A DNA stretch of 64,000 bases from Schlesneria sp. DSM 10557 (GTDB lineage: Bacteria > Planctomycetota > Planctomycetia > Planctomycetales > Planctomycetaceae): positions 3,720,001 to 3,784,000 of the forward strand of contig NZ_CP124747.1 of NCBI RefSeq assembly GCF_041860085.1. The letters are read 5' to 3'. The notes beneath the pieces are model-generated. The model searched no databases. It was not told the DNA's origin and saw only the letters and a list, made by a program, of their open reading frames with translations. Position numbers and translations under genes: made by a program. Shown in pieces: positions 1 to 8,471 of the stretch (position 1 is its first letter; each line of letters begins with the position of its first letter).

Positions 1-1
1 C

Positions 2-295
2 CAGCGAGGCAAAGGAAGTGAAGCGACGAAGTGTCGTGACGGGGCGAAAAACCATGATCGCACCATCTACTGGGCCGTCTTCAATCAGAAGCGAGGCTTC
101 ATTGAAGGGGGCGGCGGCAATGGAGAGCGGATGGTCTCGAGCGATGTGATCGCCAGACTTAAAAAAGAGTTCTCGACCAATCCGACTGTCACCGGAATTC
201 TGGGGACCCTCGAACGAGGGGAATTGACGAAGGTGTCAAAGCCACTCGCCTTCACTGGCTACCCAAAACCCGAACAGGGCCCGCCGGACGAATAA
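2..295 (+). CDS. Unidentified protein, C-terminal part (5' end outside window)
   Basis: An open frame enters from the left edge and ends at TAA 293-295, giving about 97 residues. Codon use is biased to C/G in the third position, as in neighbouring genes. The translation contains RTIYWAVFNQKRGFIEGG and later VIARLKKEF, followed by a Pro-rich tail ending GPPDE. I do not recognise the family. No signal peptide or membrane segment lies in the visible part. The next gene starts about 45 bases downstream on the same strand, so the two could be co-transcribed. Confidence 0.55.
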   Translation, partial: QRGKGSEATKCRDGAKNHDRTIYWAVFNQKRGFIEGGGGNGERMVSSDVIARLKKEFSTNPTVTGILGTLERGELTKVSKPLAFTGYPKPEQGPPDE

Positions 296-339
296 CAATC
301 GTCCCCGTCTTCAAACCTCTACATTCGAGAAAGTTGTTC

Positions 340-1185
340 GTGAATCGACCGTCACCGTCACACGCTGCATTGCCTGAACCGTCTGCAAAACTGATTGATG
401 GATGGCACTGCCTGCACATCTATTACCGCGTTGATCAGGCGGCCCTGCAAGGCCTTTCTGCCAGCGAGATTGCTGAAGGGCGTGAGGCACTGGTCCACCT
501 GCTGGACCCCGAACGCCCCGGTGCACCCGCTCGACTCCAGACTTCTGTTGTCTCAGGACACAAGGCCGATCTGGGCCTCATGATCATGGACGCAGATCCA
601 CTGCTGATCGACGGGGTCTGCCAAGGCGTGCGAGCATCGAAACTCGGTTCTGTCCTGCAGCCGACCTATTCGTTCGTGTCGATCACAGAAGTCTCGGAAT
701 ATGTACCGACGGTCGAGCAATACGGAACCAAATTGCGACAAACCGAAGGGCTGTCGGTGGAAGATCCCGCCTATAACGCGAAGCTCAATGCTTACGCTCA
801 GCGTTTGCCGATGATGAACAAGCAGCGCCTGTTCCCGGACTTCCCGGCCTGGCCCGTCACCTGCTTCTACCCGATGAACAAGATCCGCCACCCCTCCGCC
901 AACTGGTATATGGAACCGTTCAGCAGCCGGTCGGCAATGATGTCGGAACATGCGACAAGCGGGATCAAGTTTGCCGGCCGCGTCAGCCAGCTCATCACAG
1001 CCTCAACCGGATTCGATGACTGGGAATGGGGTGTCACGCTGTGGGGACGAAATCCTGAGTACATCAAGGAGATCGTCTACACGATGCGATTCGACACAGC
1101 ATCAGCCAAATACGCCGAGTTCGGTCCATTCTACATCAGCTACCTGAAGTCACCCGTCGATGCCCTGGAGCATCTGCAAATCTGA
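340..1185 (+). CDS. hemQ: Coproheme decarboxylase, chlorite dismutase family (HemQ/ChdC type)
   Basis: This protein should convert coproheme III to heme b with peroxide, the last step of the coproporphyrin-dependent heme pathway, in the cytoplasm. Numbered from GTG 340 it is 281 residues. The C-terminal half carries family landmarks: FYPMNKIR with the likely catalytic Tyr177, NWYMEPF, MSEHATSG with the likely proximal heme ligand His204, then TGFDDWEWGVTL and MRFDTASAKYAEFGPFY. The N-terminal half is the degenerate copy of the ferredoxin-like fold expected of the family. A GAGAAAG run at 327-333 abuts TTG 334 but sits six bases before GTG 340, so I prefer 340. No other heme gene is adjacent. 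The lack of chlorite-type surroundings and the FYPMxK motif favour ChdC over true chlorite dismutase. Confidence 0.88.
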   Translation: MNRPSPSHAALPEPSAKLIDGWHCLHIYYRVDQAALQGLSASEIAEGREALVHLLDPERPGAPARLQTSVVSGHKADLGLMIMDADPLLIDGVCQGVRASKLGSVLQPTYSFVSITEVSEYVPTVEQYGTKLRQTEGLSVEDPAYNAKLNAYAQRLPMMNKQRLFPDFPAWPVTCFYPMNKIRHPSANWYMEPFSSRSAMMSEHATSGIKFAGRVSQLITASTGFDDWEWGVTLWGRNPEYIKEIVYTMRFDTASAKYAEFGPFYISYLKSPVDALEHLQI

Positions 1186-1315
1186 GACTTGGCTTGATGG
1201 GACTTGTCCTGAAGGGAGAGTTTCACCGGCAGGATGAAAGCGGTATTCCTGCCGGAATCTCCCCAGTCCTCCGGTGACTTGGTGGACTCCGCGAATCGGA
1301 ATCCCTGGCGGACGA

Positions 1316-1343
1316 CCGGTAGCCTGCCCTGACGGGCTACCGG
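1316..1343. terminator. Hairpin between convergent hemQ and sulfotransferase genes
   Basis: CCGGTAGCC at 1316-1324 pairs with GGCTACCGG at 1335-1343. A nested alternative is GCCC/GGGC around TGAC. No T run follows on either strand. Its place between convergent genes suggests a bidirectional terminator. The GTAG at the arm edge also resembles REP elements. The rest of 1186-1551 shows no credible gene. Confidence 0.45.
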
Positions 1344-1551
1344 AGTACCCGGTAACTGAGATTCCGCTTCCCAGACACAATGACAGTGGCCGCGTCGGCA
1401 ATCCTCCGCAATTCATCGGGCACCTGCAGCCGCCACGACGAGTCCTGTAATCGGCAATCCAGACGACTCGTCCTGCCAAGCGTGACCACCCGCCCCACCA
1501 TGCCAGAGGGGCGAGAGTCGCCACTGGATTGCAGGGTTCCGCCCCAGCGAC

Positions 1552-2805
1552 TCAGACGTCGATCGTGGCCGCTTCTTCTTCCGGCAGCCGGCTGGGATAA
1601 CCGTACCGCTCGAACGACGATTTCCAGCGGTTGTAAACCTTGCGCATCAGGTTCACATCCATATTGAACGAGTTCTTACGGTACCGCGTCAGTTCGGGTA
1701 ACTGCTTTCTGATGGCCCCTTCGAGGTTGGGCCAACCATCCAGGTTCAACCCCTCGTAGACGCGCCGCATTTCGCCCAGAGGATCAACTTCCAAGTCCTC
1801 AAAACGCATCTCGTGGAGATTGCCGGGAGGAATGAGCTTTCGGCCCCGCTCGTAAGCGTCCATACAATGGACGTACAAATTCAGGGCATCTTCCTGCATT
1901 GCCTCATCCATCTTGATTTGGGCAAGGCCGTTCTCGGCAAAGAGCGTCCGGCGAAGATGCATACTTGAATTATAGACGGCGTACGGGTCTCGATAGATGT
2001 AGACGAACTTGGCGTCCGGGAACATTTCGAGCAGCACCGGGATGCGGAACGTATGCGTCGGCGACTTGAAGACAATCGGCTTGTTCTGCTTGATTGTCAG
2101 TTTCTTCATAAAGTAGAGGAACCGCTCCTTCCACCGCTCGAATTCTTCCTTGGGAAGATCATTCAACTCGAAGAAACGCTCATACTTTGACGGATTGTTC
2201 GGATGGGCCAGCATGAGGTAAGGCGACAGGCCCGACATCAGAACCAGCGCAACTTCGTCTTCCTGCGGCATATGGAAGCCCGCTTCGACGTTATCCATCG
2301 GGCGAGTCTTCGGAATCATACGACTGGTCAGAGACGTAACGACCCGTTCGGTCAGCAGAAAGTTTCCCGGAAACATCACCTCATACAGGTTGGGGAACGT
2401 GAACTGAGGATCCAGCGTCATCAGGTTATGCAGCAGCGTCGTCCCGCTTCGCCAGTGCCCCAGAATGAAAACGGGAGGGTGATCGATTGTCTGGCGTGCG
2501 ATCTGGCGTCCGTAGATCGCTGATTCCAGCAGGTTGTTGCCCGAGTTGATGGCACTCAGGGCCGTGATGGAAATCAGCTTGTGAAGCCGACTCCAGTGCA
2601 AGGGTGGGCGTGAGGCCAGGACCTTCAGCCAATTGCCAAACGACGAACCGTGCCACATGCAGAAGAACCCCTGAGGTTCAAACTTGGCACCGGCATTCCC
2701 CACTTTCGGAGAGGGGGAAGGAGGCTGCAGTTTCGTTGGTTTGGTCACTCGGTCGTGTTCCGTCTGAACATCAGTACTGGCCAATGGTTCCGTGTAAGTT
2801 AGCAC
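1552..2805 (-). CDS. PAPS-dependent sulfotransferase family protein
   Basis: A 417-residue protein of the P-loop sulfotransferase superfamily, expected to transfer sulfate from PAPS to a hydroxyl or amine acceptor; the acceptor cannot be read from the sequence. The 5'-phosphosulfate loop is FILGHWRSGTTLLHNL (about 113-128). The 3'-phosphate motif is FVYIYRDPYAVYNSS (about 267-281), with Arg272 and Ser280 as likely PAPS contacts. The C-terminus has LHEMRFEDLEVDP, common in the group. The start is GTG 2805, with GGAG six bases upstream; the nearby ATG at 2810 is out of frame. The roughly 110 N-terminal residues before the P-loop are longer than in minimal enzymes and contain a Pro/Ser-rich stretch. 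It is convergent with hemQ and stands alone. Confidence 0.87.
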   Translation of the reverse strand: MLTYTEPLASTDVQTEHDRVTKPTKLQPPSPSPKVGNAGAKFEPQGFFCMWHGSSFGNWLKVLASRPPLHWSRLHKLISITALSAINSGNNLLESAIYGRQIARQTIDHPPVFILGHWRSGTTLLHNLMTLDPQFTFPNLYEVMFPGNFLLTERVVTSLTSRMIPKTRPMDNVEAGFHMPQEDEVALVLMSGLSPYLMLAHPNNPSKYERFFELNDLPKEEFERWKERFLYFMKKLTIKQNKPIVFKSPTHTFRIPVLLEMFPDAKFVYIYRDPYAVYNSSMHLRRTLFAENGLAQIKMDEAMQEDALNLYVHCMDAYERGRKLIPPGNLHEMRFEDLEVDPLGEMRRVYEGLNLDGWPNLEGAIRKQLPELTRYRKNSFNMDVNLMRKVYNRWKSSFERYGYPSRLPEEEAATIDV

Positions 2806-3531
2806 GGCATCTCCACGTTCGCGAGTAAAAAAATGTGCACCATCGCAGTTTGACTGTACGAGATTGCATTGGCCCTTGTGCGTAATCTAACTGTCGGCCA
2901 GTTGCGAGACATTCCTTGACATTCTTGTCTCGCACAGGAACAGGGAGCGGAGTCGATCTCGTTGTCGTCCGGTGGAACGGGAACTCCCATTGCGCTTCAG
3001 GTTCTCCCTGTCACCATACCCATCGTCCTGCGCGGGAAGAAGTTCCATCATCGGGTGCCCGTACCGACGACATACCCGCAGGCCTCTCGAAAGACGACTC
3101 AATCCTCTATTTCAATCCGCAGCCCCCGAGCCTGACCGAAAGAGCATTCGCCGGACGAAAAACCCCAATCCACAAACTCACCCAGAACGCCCCGTTTCAA
3201 CACGGAGAGGGAAATTAAGCTCACCTGATTGCCCCGACCTGACGACTCCGAATGCCCCGCTTTCCTCGACGATATTTCTGACGGGACACAATTCGCGTCC
3301 CTGATCGAGCGAGCCGGATCGAACCCCCGCCCCGCGCTTCCTCTGCTCGACAGGGTCCCCGTCTTCGATCAGTCCCCTGCCTGAAAAGCCGCTCGGCGGG
3401 ATCGACCGGGAAGTGATTCACGTGTTGACGGGAGCCTCCCAGCGGTATAATCGCGCGCCCCGTCCCAATCTGAGACCACACAATCACCTCATTCCAAAGC
3501 TCAGGTCTCTCATCTTCTGAAGGAAGAACAT
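2806..3531. other. Gene-free stretch between divergent genes
   Basis: About 725 bases separate the GTG of the sulfotransferase from the secreted protein at 3532. ORFs here on both strands are Pro/Arg/Ser-rich translations without family look. The only functional element I can point to is the GAAGGAAG ribosome-binding site just before 3532. The two promoters presumably lie here. Confidence 0.4.
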
Positions 3532-5295
3532 ATGCGCTCTATCACATGCCTGACGTTCATTGCCTGTCAGTTAGTACTGGGAGTCTGTCGCGCTGAAGAG
3601 ACAACAGCGAACATGGCCAATCGGACTCTGGCCGATATTCGCAAACGGGCACATGAGCAGGAGCATCAGGTGCTCAAGTCTCTCTCACGTCGAATCACAC
3701 TCGACGTGAAAGACGAACCCCTGGTCGACGTCATTCGCCGAATTTCACGGCATCTCGATCGCGACATTCTCCTTCACAGCGAATCTCTCGCCGATGCCGG
3801 AATCGACGCCGACCAAAGCGTTGATCTTCACCTGGGAGAACTGACCACATGGCAAGCACTGCATTTCCTGCTGGAACCACTCGCGCTCAGTTGGACAGCC
3901 AAGGATGGTGTGATTGAAGTTTCCTCGAGAGATAAGATCGAGGAAACCCGAATTACACGCGTCTACGACGTTCGCCGTCTTTCAGGATTACTCGATCCGA
4001 TCTCAAAGGAACTCCCCTGGAGAAATCGAGCCCGACACCGCGGTGTTGGAAACCCGGTCGCAGAGATGGGAGGCTTTGGTGGTGGAGCTATCGGGGGTGG
4101 TGGGGGCATGTTCAATATTCCCTCCGCAGCCATCCATTTCATCACGCTCGCCCAGGTGGGAATGGGCGGAGGAGTTACGAACGGAGCAAATTCCGGGATT
4201 TATGGCGTCGAAGATATCGTACCGATGAGTCCCCGGTCGGTTGAGTCGCTGCTGGCCAAGGTCATCAGCCAGTTTCCCGGTATGAAATGGGAGGACATCG
4301 ACGGAGAAGGGGGAACGGTCGAAACCAGTCCCGGCTTCCTCATCGTGACTCAGCACTACCACGCTCAGTTCGTGATCGAAGCGTTTCTGAAGACACTGGA
4401 ACAAAGTCTCGAAGGGTCAGTCGCCGGCCAGTCGATACCGATTCACCGATCCGGTTATCCAATTGAAGATGACAACGCCATCTTCGCGGCCCTCTCCAGA
4501 CGACAGGTTCTGGAAATCGATCACAGTGATCTGAATTCCGTTCTCGAGATGATTACCCAGGAAGCGGGAATTCGTATTCGACTCGACCGGCCCGCCCTGG
4601 CAAACGAGGGGATTTCGGCCGATCAGGAAGTGAATATCATGCTCAACGATCTGCCACTGGGAATCGGACTGAGCAAGATCCTCGACCCACTTCGCCTTGC
4701 CTATTTCGTCGAGGAGGGGGTGGTTGTCATCAGCACAAAAGATGTGGCAGTGAATCACCTCACTCTGCGATTGCATGATATTTCAAACATTCCACCCGCC
4801 CTGCTCGTGGACTCCGAAAAAGGATTGGGGGCAATCCTCATCCACTCCACGACGGGGCGCTGGTACGAGACTTCAGGAGAGGGTGGTTTCGCCGCCCTCC
4901 TCTCGTCAAAACATCTTCTGGTGTCACAGACGCAAGACGTGCAAACCGAGATCGAACTCCTGGTGCGAAGCCTCAACGTCGGGGACCAGAATCCACCGAG
5001 TGAACCGGAACTATCCCTTCGGGTGTACACCACTGCCGATATGCAGACAGCCGATGACCTGGTCGATCTGCTGCCCCGGATTATCGGCAATACCTGGTCT
5101 GGAAACGGTGAGATCCATCGAACCGGTCGGTCGCTTCTGATTAAACAAACGACCTTGGCCCACGAAAAGATTCATACCATCATCCAGACGCTGAACCGTT
5201 CACAGGAGAGAACCCCGGCTTCCCGGTTCGGCCCCGTCACCGCACCCGCAGCGGTCGTTCGCCCCCCTGTACCGCCTTCCGCCAGCGGCGAGTAA
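3532..5295 (+). CDS. Secreted protein with two STN-like (secretin N) domains, unknown role
   Basis: This 587-residue protein starts with a signal peptide (MRSITCLTFIACQLVLGVCRA). Two copies of a fold resembling the secretin/TonB short N-terminal (STN) domain follow. The first, about 53-127, includes LVDVIRRISRHLDRDILLH and ends DGVIEVSSRD. The second, about 322-405, includes LNSVLEMITQEAGIRIRLD and ends EGVVVISTKD. Both share an ADAGI/NEGI-SADQ-V-L pattern, so they look like an internal duplication. A Gly-rich linker (about 174-195) lies between them. Each STN unit is followed by a region resembling a secretin N1-like fold. No C-terminal secretin beta-barrel is visible, so it is not a full outer-membrane channel. 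A GAAGGAAG Shine-Dalgarno precedes the ATG. The function is unknown; stand-alone proteins of this architecture are typical of planctomycetes. Confidence 0.75.
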   Translation: MRSITCLTFIACQLVLGVCRAEETTANMANRTLADIRKRAHEQEHQVLKSLSRRITLDVKDEPLVDVIRRISRHLDRDILLHSESLADAGIDADQSVDLHLGELTTWQALHFLLEPLALSWTAKDGVIEVSSRDKIEETRITRVYDVRRLSGLLDPISKELPWRNRARHRGVGNPVAEMGGFGGGAIGGGGGMFNIPSAAIHFITLAQVGMGGGVTNGANSGIYGVEDIVPMSPRSVESLLAKVISQFPGMKWEDIDGEGGTVETSPGFLIVTQHYHAQFVIEAFLKTLEQSLEGSVAGQSIPIHRSGYPIEDDNAIFAALSRRQVLEIDHSDLNSVLEMITQEAGIRIRLDRPALANEGISADQEVNIMLNDLPLGIGLSKILDPLRLAYFVEEGVVVISTKDVAVNHLTLRLHDISNIPPALLVDSEKGLGAILIHSTTGRWYETSGEGGFAALLSSKHLLVSQTQDVQTEIELLVRSLNVGDQNPPSEPELSLRVYTTADMQTADDLVDLLPRIIGNTWSGNGEIHRTGRSLLIKQTTLAHEKIHTIIQTLNRSQERTPASRFGPVTAPAAVVRPPVPPSASGE

Positions 5296-5447
5296 CTCTG
5301 TTGAGCAACAGTGCGATGTAAAAGTGACGGCGAACTGCAAACGTCGACAAGATGGCTTCTCGCCAGAAGCGGGTCAGTCACGAAATGGTTCCCTCGGTTA
5401 TCGGTACTCGTCCACTGGTGAGAATCGGTAACCGCAGTCGACTCATC

Positions 5448-6350
5448 TCAACACCCAAACAGTTGGGAAGCAATTGTGACCGTCTGAAAATGACAGTCCA
5501 CAATTTGACTGATGTCGGGACAGTAACCACCGGCCATGGAAATCGCGACAGGGACGGACCGCTCGCGGCAGGCCTCAAGCACCATCCGGTCACGTTGACC
5601 CAGGCCGTCCAGTGACAACGCGAGTCGACCAAGTCGATCGCCGTGATAGGGATCCGCACCTGCCAGATAGATCGCCATGTCCGGCGCGAATTCCCTGAAA
5701 ATGGTCTTCAGACCGTACTGCAGGGCTGCAAGATATTCAGCATCCTCCGTTCCGTCCGGAAGCCCGATATCCAGATCACTCACCTCTTTGGGCTGAGGAT
5801 AATTCCGCTCACTATGGATTGAAAAGGCGTAGATCGTGGGATCATCCCGCACTAGTGAGGCCGTGCCGTTCCCTTGATGAACATCACAGTCAATCACCAG
5901 CACGTTCGAAACCAACCCGCTCGCCTGCAGTTCACGAGCTGCGACGACGCTATCATTAAACAGACAAAATCCTTCACAGCGGTCGCGGTAAGCATGATGA
6001 GTCCCTCCTGCGAGGTTTACAGCACACCCTTCGCTGAGCGCAGCGCGAGAGGCTTCGATTGTGGCTCCGGACGATCGGCGAGATCGCTCGACCAGTTCAG
6101 GCGACCAGGGGAAGCCCAGCCGTCTCAGATCCCGCTCGGTCAGCTCACCTGTCACGACGCGACGAAGGTATTCAGGAGAGTGAACTCGCAATAGCTGTTC
6201 GTCGGTTGCCGCAGCGGGCCGAATCAGCTGTGGGTGCGTGATCACTCCGCTCGTCATGATCCGTTCCCGCAGCAGAGTGTACTTCTGCATGGGAAACCGA
6301 TGAGTCGGCGGCAACGGCAGAACAAACTCGTCCGTGTAATAGAATCGCAT
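5448..6350 (-). CDS. Histone deacetylase family (AcuC/APAH-like) zinc amidohydrolase
   Basis: A 300-residue arginase-fold deacetylase, predicted to remove acetyl groups from lysine or small acetylated amines in the cytoplasm. Key residues are visible: the paired His of GGTHHAYRD (118-119), zinc ligands Asp156 and His158 in VIDCDVHQGNGTA, and the third ligand Asp233 in LAGADPYHGD. The N-terminal HRFPMQKYTLLRERI and HSPEYLRRV segments are typical of the bacterial group. Length matches the compact bacterial HDAC-like enzymes. The substrate cannot be decided; acetylpolyamines, acetoin-related substrates or acetyl-lysine are all possible. It is convergent with the secreted protein at 3532 and has no obvious operon partner. 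Confidence 0.88.
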   Translation of the reverse strand: MRFYYTDEFVLPLPPTHRFPMQKYTLLRERIMTSGVITHPQLIRPAAATDEQLLRVHSPEYLRRVVTGELTERDLRRLGFPWSPELVERSRRSSGATIEASRAALSEGCAVNLAGGTHHAYRDRCEGFCLFNDSVVAARELQASGLVSNVLVIDCDVHQGNGTASLVRDDPTIYAFSIHSERNYPQPKEVSDLDIGLPDGTEDAEYLAALQYGLKTIFREFAPDMAIYLAGADPYHGDRLGRLALSLDGLGQRDRMVLEACRERSVPVAISMAGGYCPDISQIVDCHFQTVTIASQLFGC

Positions 6351-6572
6351 GAAGCCTGTTGCACCCGTCCACTGCCCTCAGACAGGAGCATTTCACCTGC
6401 TCAGCGCTGCCTGAGTTTTGCTCCGATCACATCATGGATGTCAAACGAGACCCGTCGTACGCTTTAGTAAATCTTGTCCGCCTCTCCGATGAATCACGTG
6501 CGCCGTGACGTTTCCGGCCTGGATTTGTCGGTAGCGGGAAGCCGCTAAACATTAAAATCCGACCCGGGCCTG

Positions 6573-7913
6573 TCAGACCAGTTCGGGCATGGCCCTCCAG
6601 TTATCGACCAGATTGTGCGGTCGAGAGGACAGGTCGTGCAGGTGGATGGCCAGCGGATCGATGCCGAAGTGATGATACAGCGTGGCGTGCACTTCGCCGA
6701 AGTGAATCGGTCGATCCGCGATTTTGGCCCCGATACGGTCCGTGGCTCCGATGACTTGTCCCGTGCGGAAGCCACCGCCCGCAATCAAGCCGTTACCAAC
6801 ATCAGGCCAGTGATCCCGACCGGCTTCGGGATTGATTCGCGGCGTCCGTCCGAATTCACCCCAAGCCACCACGGCCACATCCTTATCCATTCCCCGTTCG
6901 TGCAGGTCGGTGATTAAGGCGTGCATTCCCTGATCGAACATGGGGAAGTGGGTATTCTTACATTCACTGAAATTGCTGGAATGGAAATCCCAGCGTCCGA
7001 AGTTCAGCGTCACCACGCGCGCTCCCGCTTCGACCAGCCGCCGCGCCATCAGGAAGTGTTCGAGATTTCGCGGAGCACCGTCGCCATAGTTATTGGGATC
7101 ACCCTTTCCATAGCGAGCGATTACGGCAGGATCTTCCCGTGAGATATCGAGAGCCTCTGACAAACGACTCGACGTCAGGATTCCCATCGCCTGCTGGTTG
7201 AGAGCATCGAGACCGGTCATCATCCCTTTCGCATCCGCATCTCGACGGAACTGATCGAAGCTGGCGAGCAGTTGCTGACGATTCGCCAGCCGCGCCAGAT
7301 CCATGCCGTTCAGCTTCATATCTTCGCGGGAAGGCCCTGACGGACGGAACGCACTGTGGGTCACACCCAGAAAGCCGGGGTGTCCGGGCGAGCCATAAGG
7401 AGGATGTCCGGCATTCGGCGAAAGGCCGAAGAACGGCGGTACGGACGGATTCACAGGCCCGAGTACTTTGGAGACCGTCGAACCGATGGAAGGCCAGCCC
7501 CCGGCCGGCTGATTCAGAACTGTCCGTCCGGTGTAGCAGATAAACGAATCATGATCGCCGCTGGGGGAACCATAGACCGACCGGAGCGGAACCAGTTTGT
7601 CCATGATCGTGGCGAGCTTCGGCAGGTGCTCGCAAATCTGAATTCCCGGAACATTCGTATCAATCGGCCGGAACTCTCCACGAATTTCCGCAGGAGCGTC
7701 CGGCTTCAGGTCGTACATGTCCTGGTGCGGAGGTGCCCCGACCATATAGATCATGATTACCGCTTTGTGCGATTTCGTGATCCCGGCAGCCTGTTCGGCT
7801 CGTAACAAACCGGGTAGCGAAAGTCCCCCCAGTCCCAGTGCGCCAATCCGCAGGGCATCGCGTCGAGTGACTCCGTCGCATAACCGATGGGCTTTTCCGG
7901 GAATCGTCAGCAT
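6573..7913 (-). CDS. DUF1501 family protein with Tat signal
   Basis: A 446-residue protein of the DUF1501 family, abundant in planctomycetes and related to the alkaline phosphatase/sulfatase fold. Its biochemical role is not established. I place the start at ATG 7913, with AGAGGA six bases upstream, rather than the upstream in-frame start at 7940. This gives an N-terminus with the twin-arginine motif TRRDALRIGALGLGGLSLPG, so it is probably exported folded. Family marks include YMVGAPPHQDMYDLKPDAP near the N-terminus, SPGHPGFLG, and VAWGEFGRTPRINPEAGRDH near the C-terminus. In this phylum DUF1501 genes usually follow a DUF1549/DUF1553 cytochrome-like gene. No such partner is seen here, so this copy is an orphan. 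Confidence 0.9.
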   Translation of the reverse strand: MLTIPGKAHRLCDGVTRRDALRIGALGLGGLSLPGLLRAEQAAGITKSHKAVIMIYMVGAPPHQDMYDLKPDAPAEIRGEFRPIDTNVPGIQICEHLPKLATIMDKLVPLRSVYGSPSGDHDSFICYTGRTVLNQPAGGWPSIGSTVSKVLGPVNPSVPPFFGLSPNAGHPPYGSPGHPGFLGVTHSAFRPSGPSREDMKLNGMDLARLANRQQLLASFDQFRRDADAKGMMTGLDALNQQAMGILTSSRLSEALDISREDPAVIARYGKGDPNNYGDGAPRNLEHFLMARRLVEAGARVVTLNFGRWDFHSSNFSECKNTHFPMFDQGMHALITDLHERGMDKDVAVVAWGEFGRTPRINPEAGRDHWPDVGNGLIAGGGFRTGQVIGATDRIGAKIADRPIHFGEVHATLYHHFGIDPLAIHLHDLSSRPHNLVDNWRAMPELV

Positions 7914-8355
7914 GGAGAATCCTCTGGAGGTCTCGAGCACCCCTGCGGGGTGGATGGCAGTCGGGCAGGAATTCAGGCAGGACGGTCATGGCGATCCGAA
8001 AGCGCTCGGGCACACGCGCAGGAACTTTCCGATCGGTGGATCGATCGTATACCAACATCGGCACAGCCGCCAAGCGACAATCAGTAGAAACGGCCGATTT
8101 GCGACTGCGGCAATCCGCAAGTCCCGACGGGCTTTACGTAATTCGCCTGCCGATGGTTTCCTGAAGAGAGGTGCTGTTCCAGAGAAAATCCGCTCTCGAA
8201 CCAGAAATCAGGACGGGAATCACTGGTTGGGCGATTCGGAAAAGTTGGTTTGGCAAGACCACGTGACTTCAGTTTTCAGGCCTTCACCCGATCAACCGGA
8301 CAGGCTGGCACAACCGCCACCAGAGTCACCGAGTCCGTCAGCGACTGCAACAAAA

Positions 8356-8395
8356 CCATTCCTTCGAAGTCACCGGAACTCTCTCGAAGGAATGG
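8356..8395 (-). terminator. Rho-independent terminator, minus strand
   Basis: CCATTCCTTCGA (8356-8367) pairs perfectly with TCGAAGGAATGG (8384-8395) across a 16-base loop. Read on the minus strand the hairpin is followed by TTTTGTTG. It lies downstream of the beta-propeller gene ending at 8472. Confidence 0.65.
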
Positions 8396-8426
8396 TCTGC
8401 CGTTAGTTTACTACTCTGACATACGA

Positions 8427-8460
8427 CCATGACAAGTCAGTCCGTCCGGGCTTGTCATGG
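8427..8460 (-). terminator. Hairpin just after beta-propeller gene
   Basis: CCATGACAAG (8427-8436) and CTTGTCATGG (8451-8460) form a 10-bp perfect stem, 12 bases past the minus-strand gene ending at 8472. No T run follows. It probably works in tandem with the hairpin at 8356-8395. The rest of 7914-8471 shows no gene. Confidence 0.55.
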
Positions 8461-8471
8461 CGACGCCCGTT

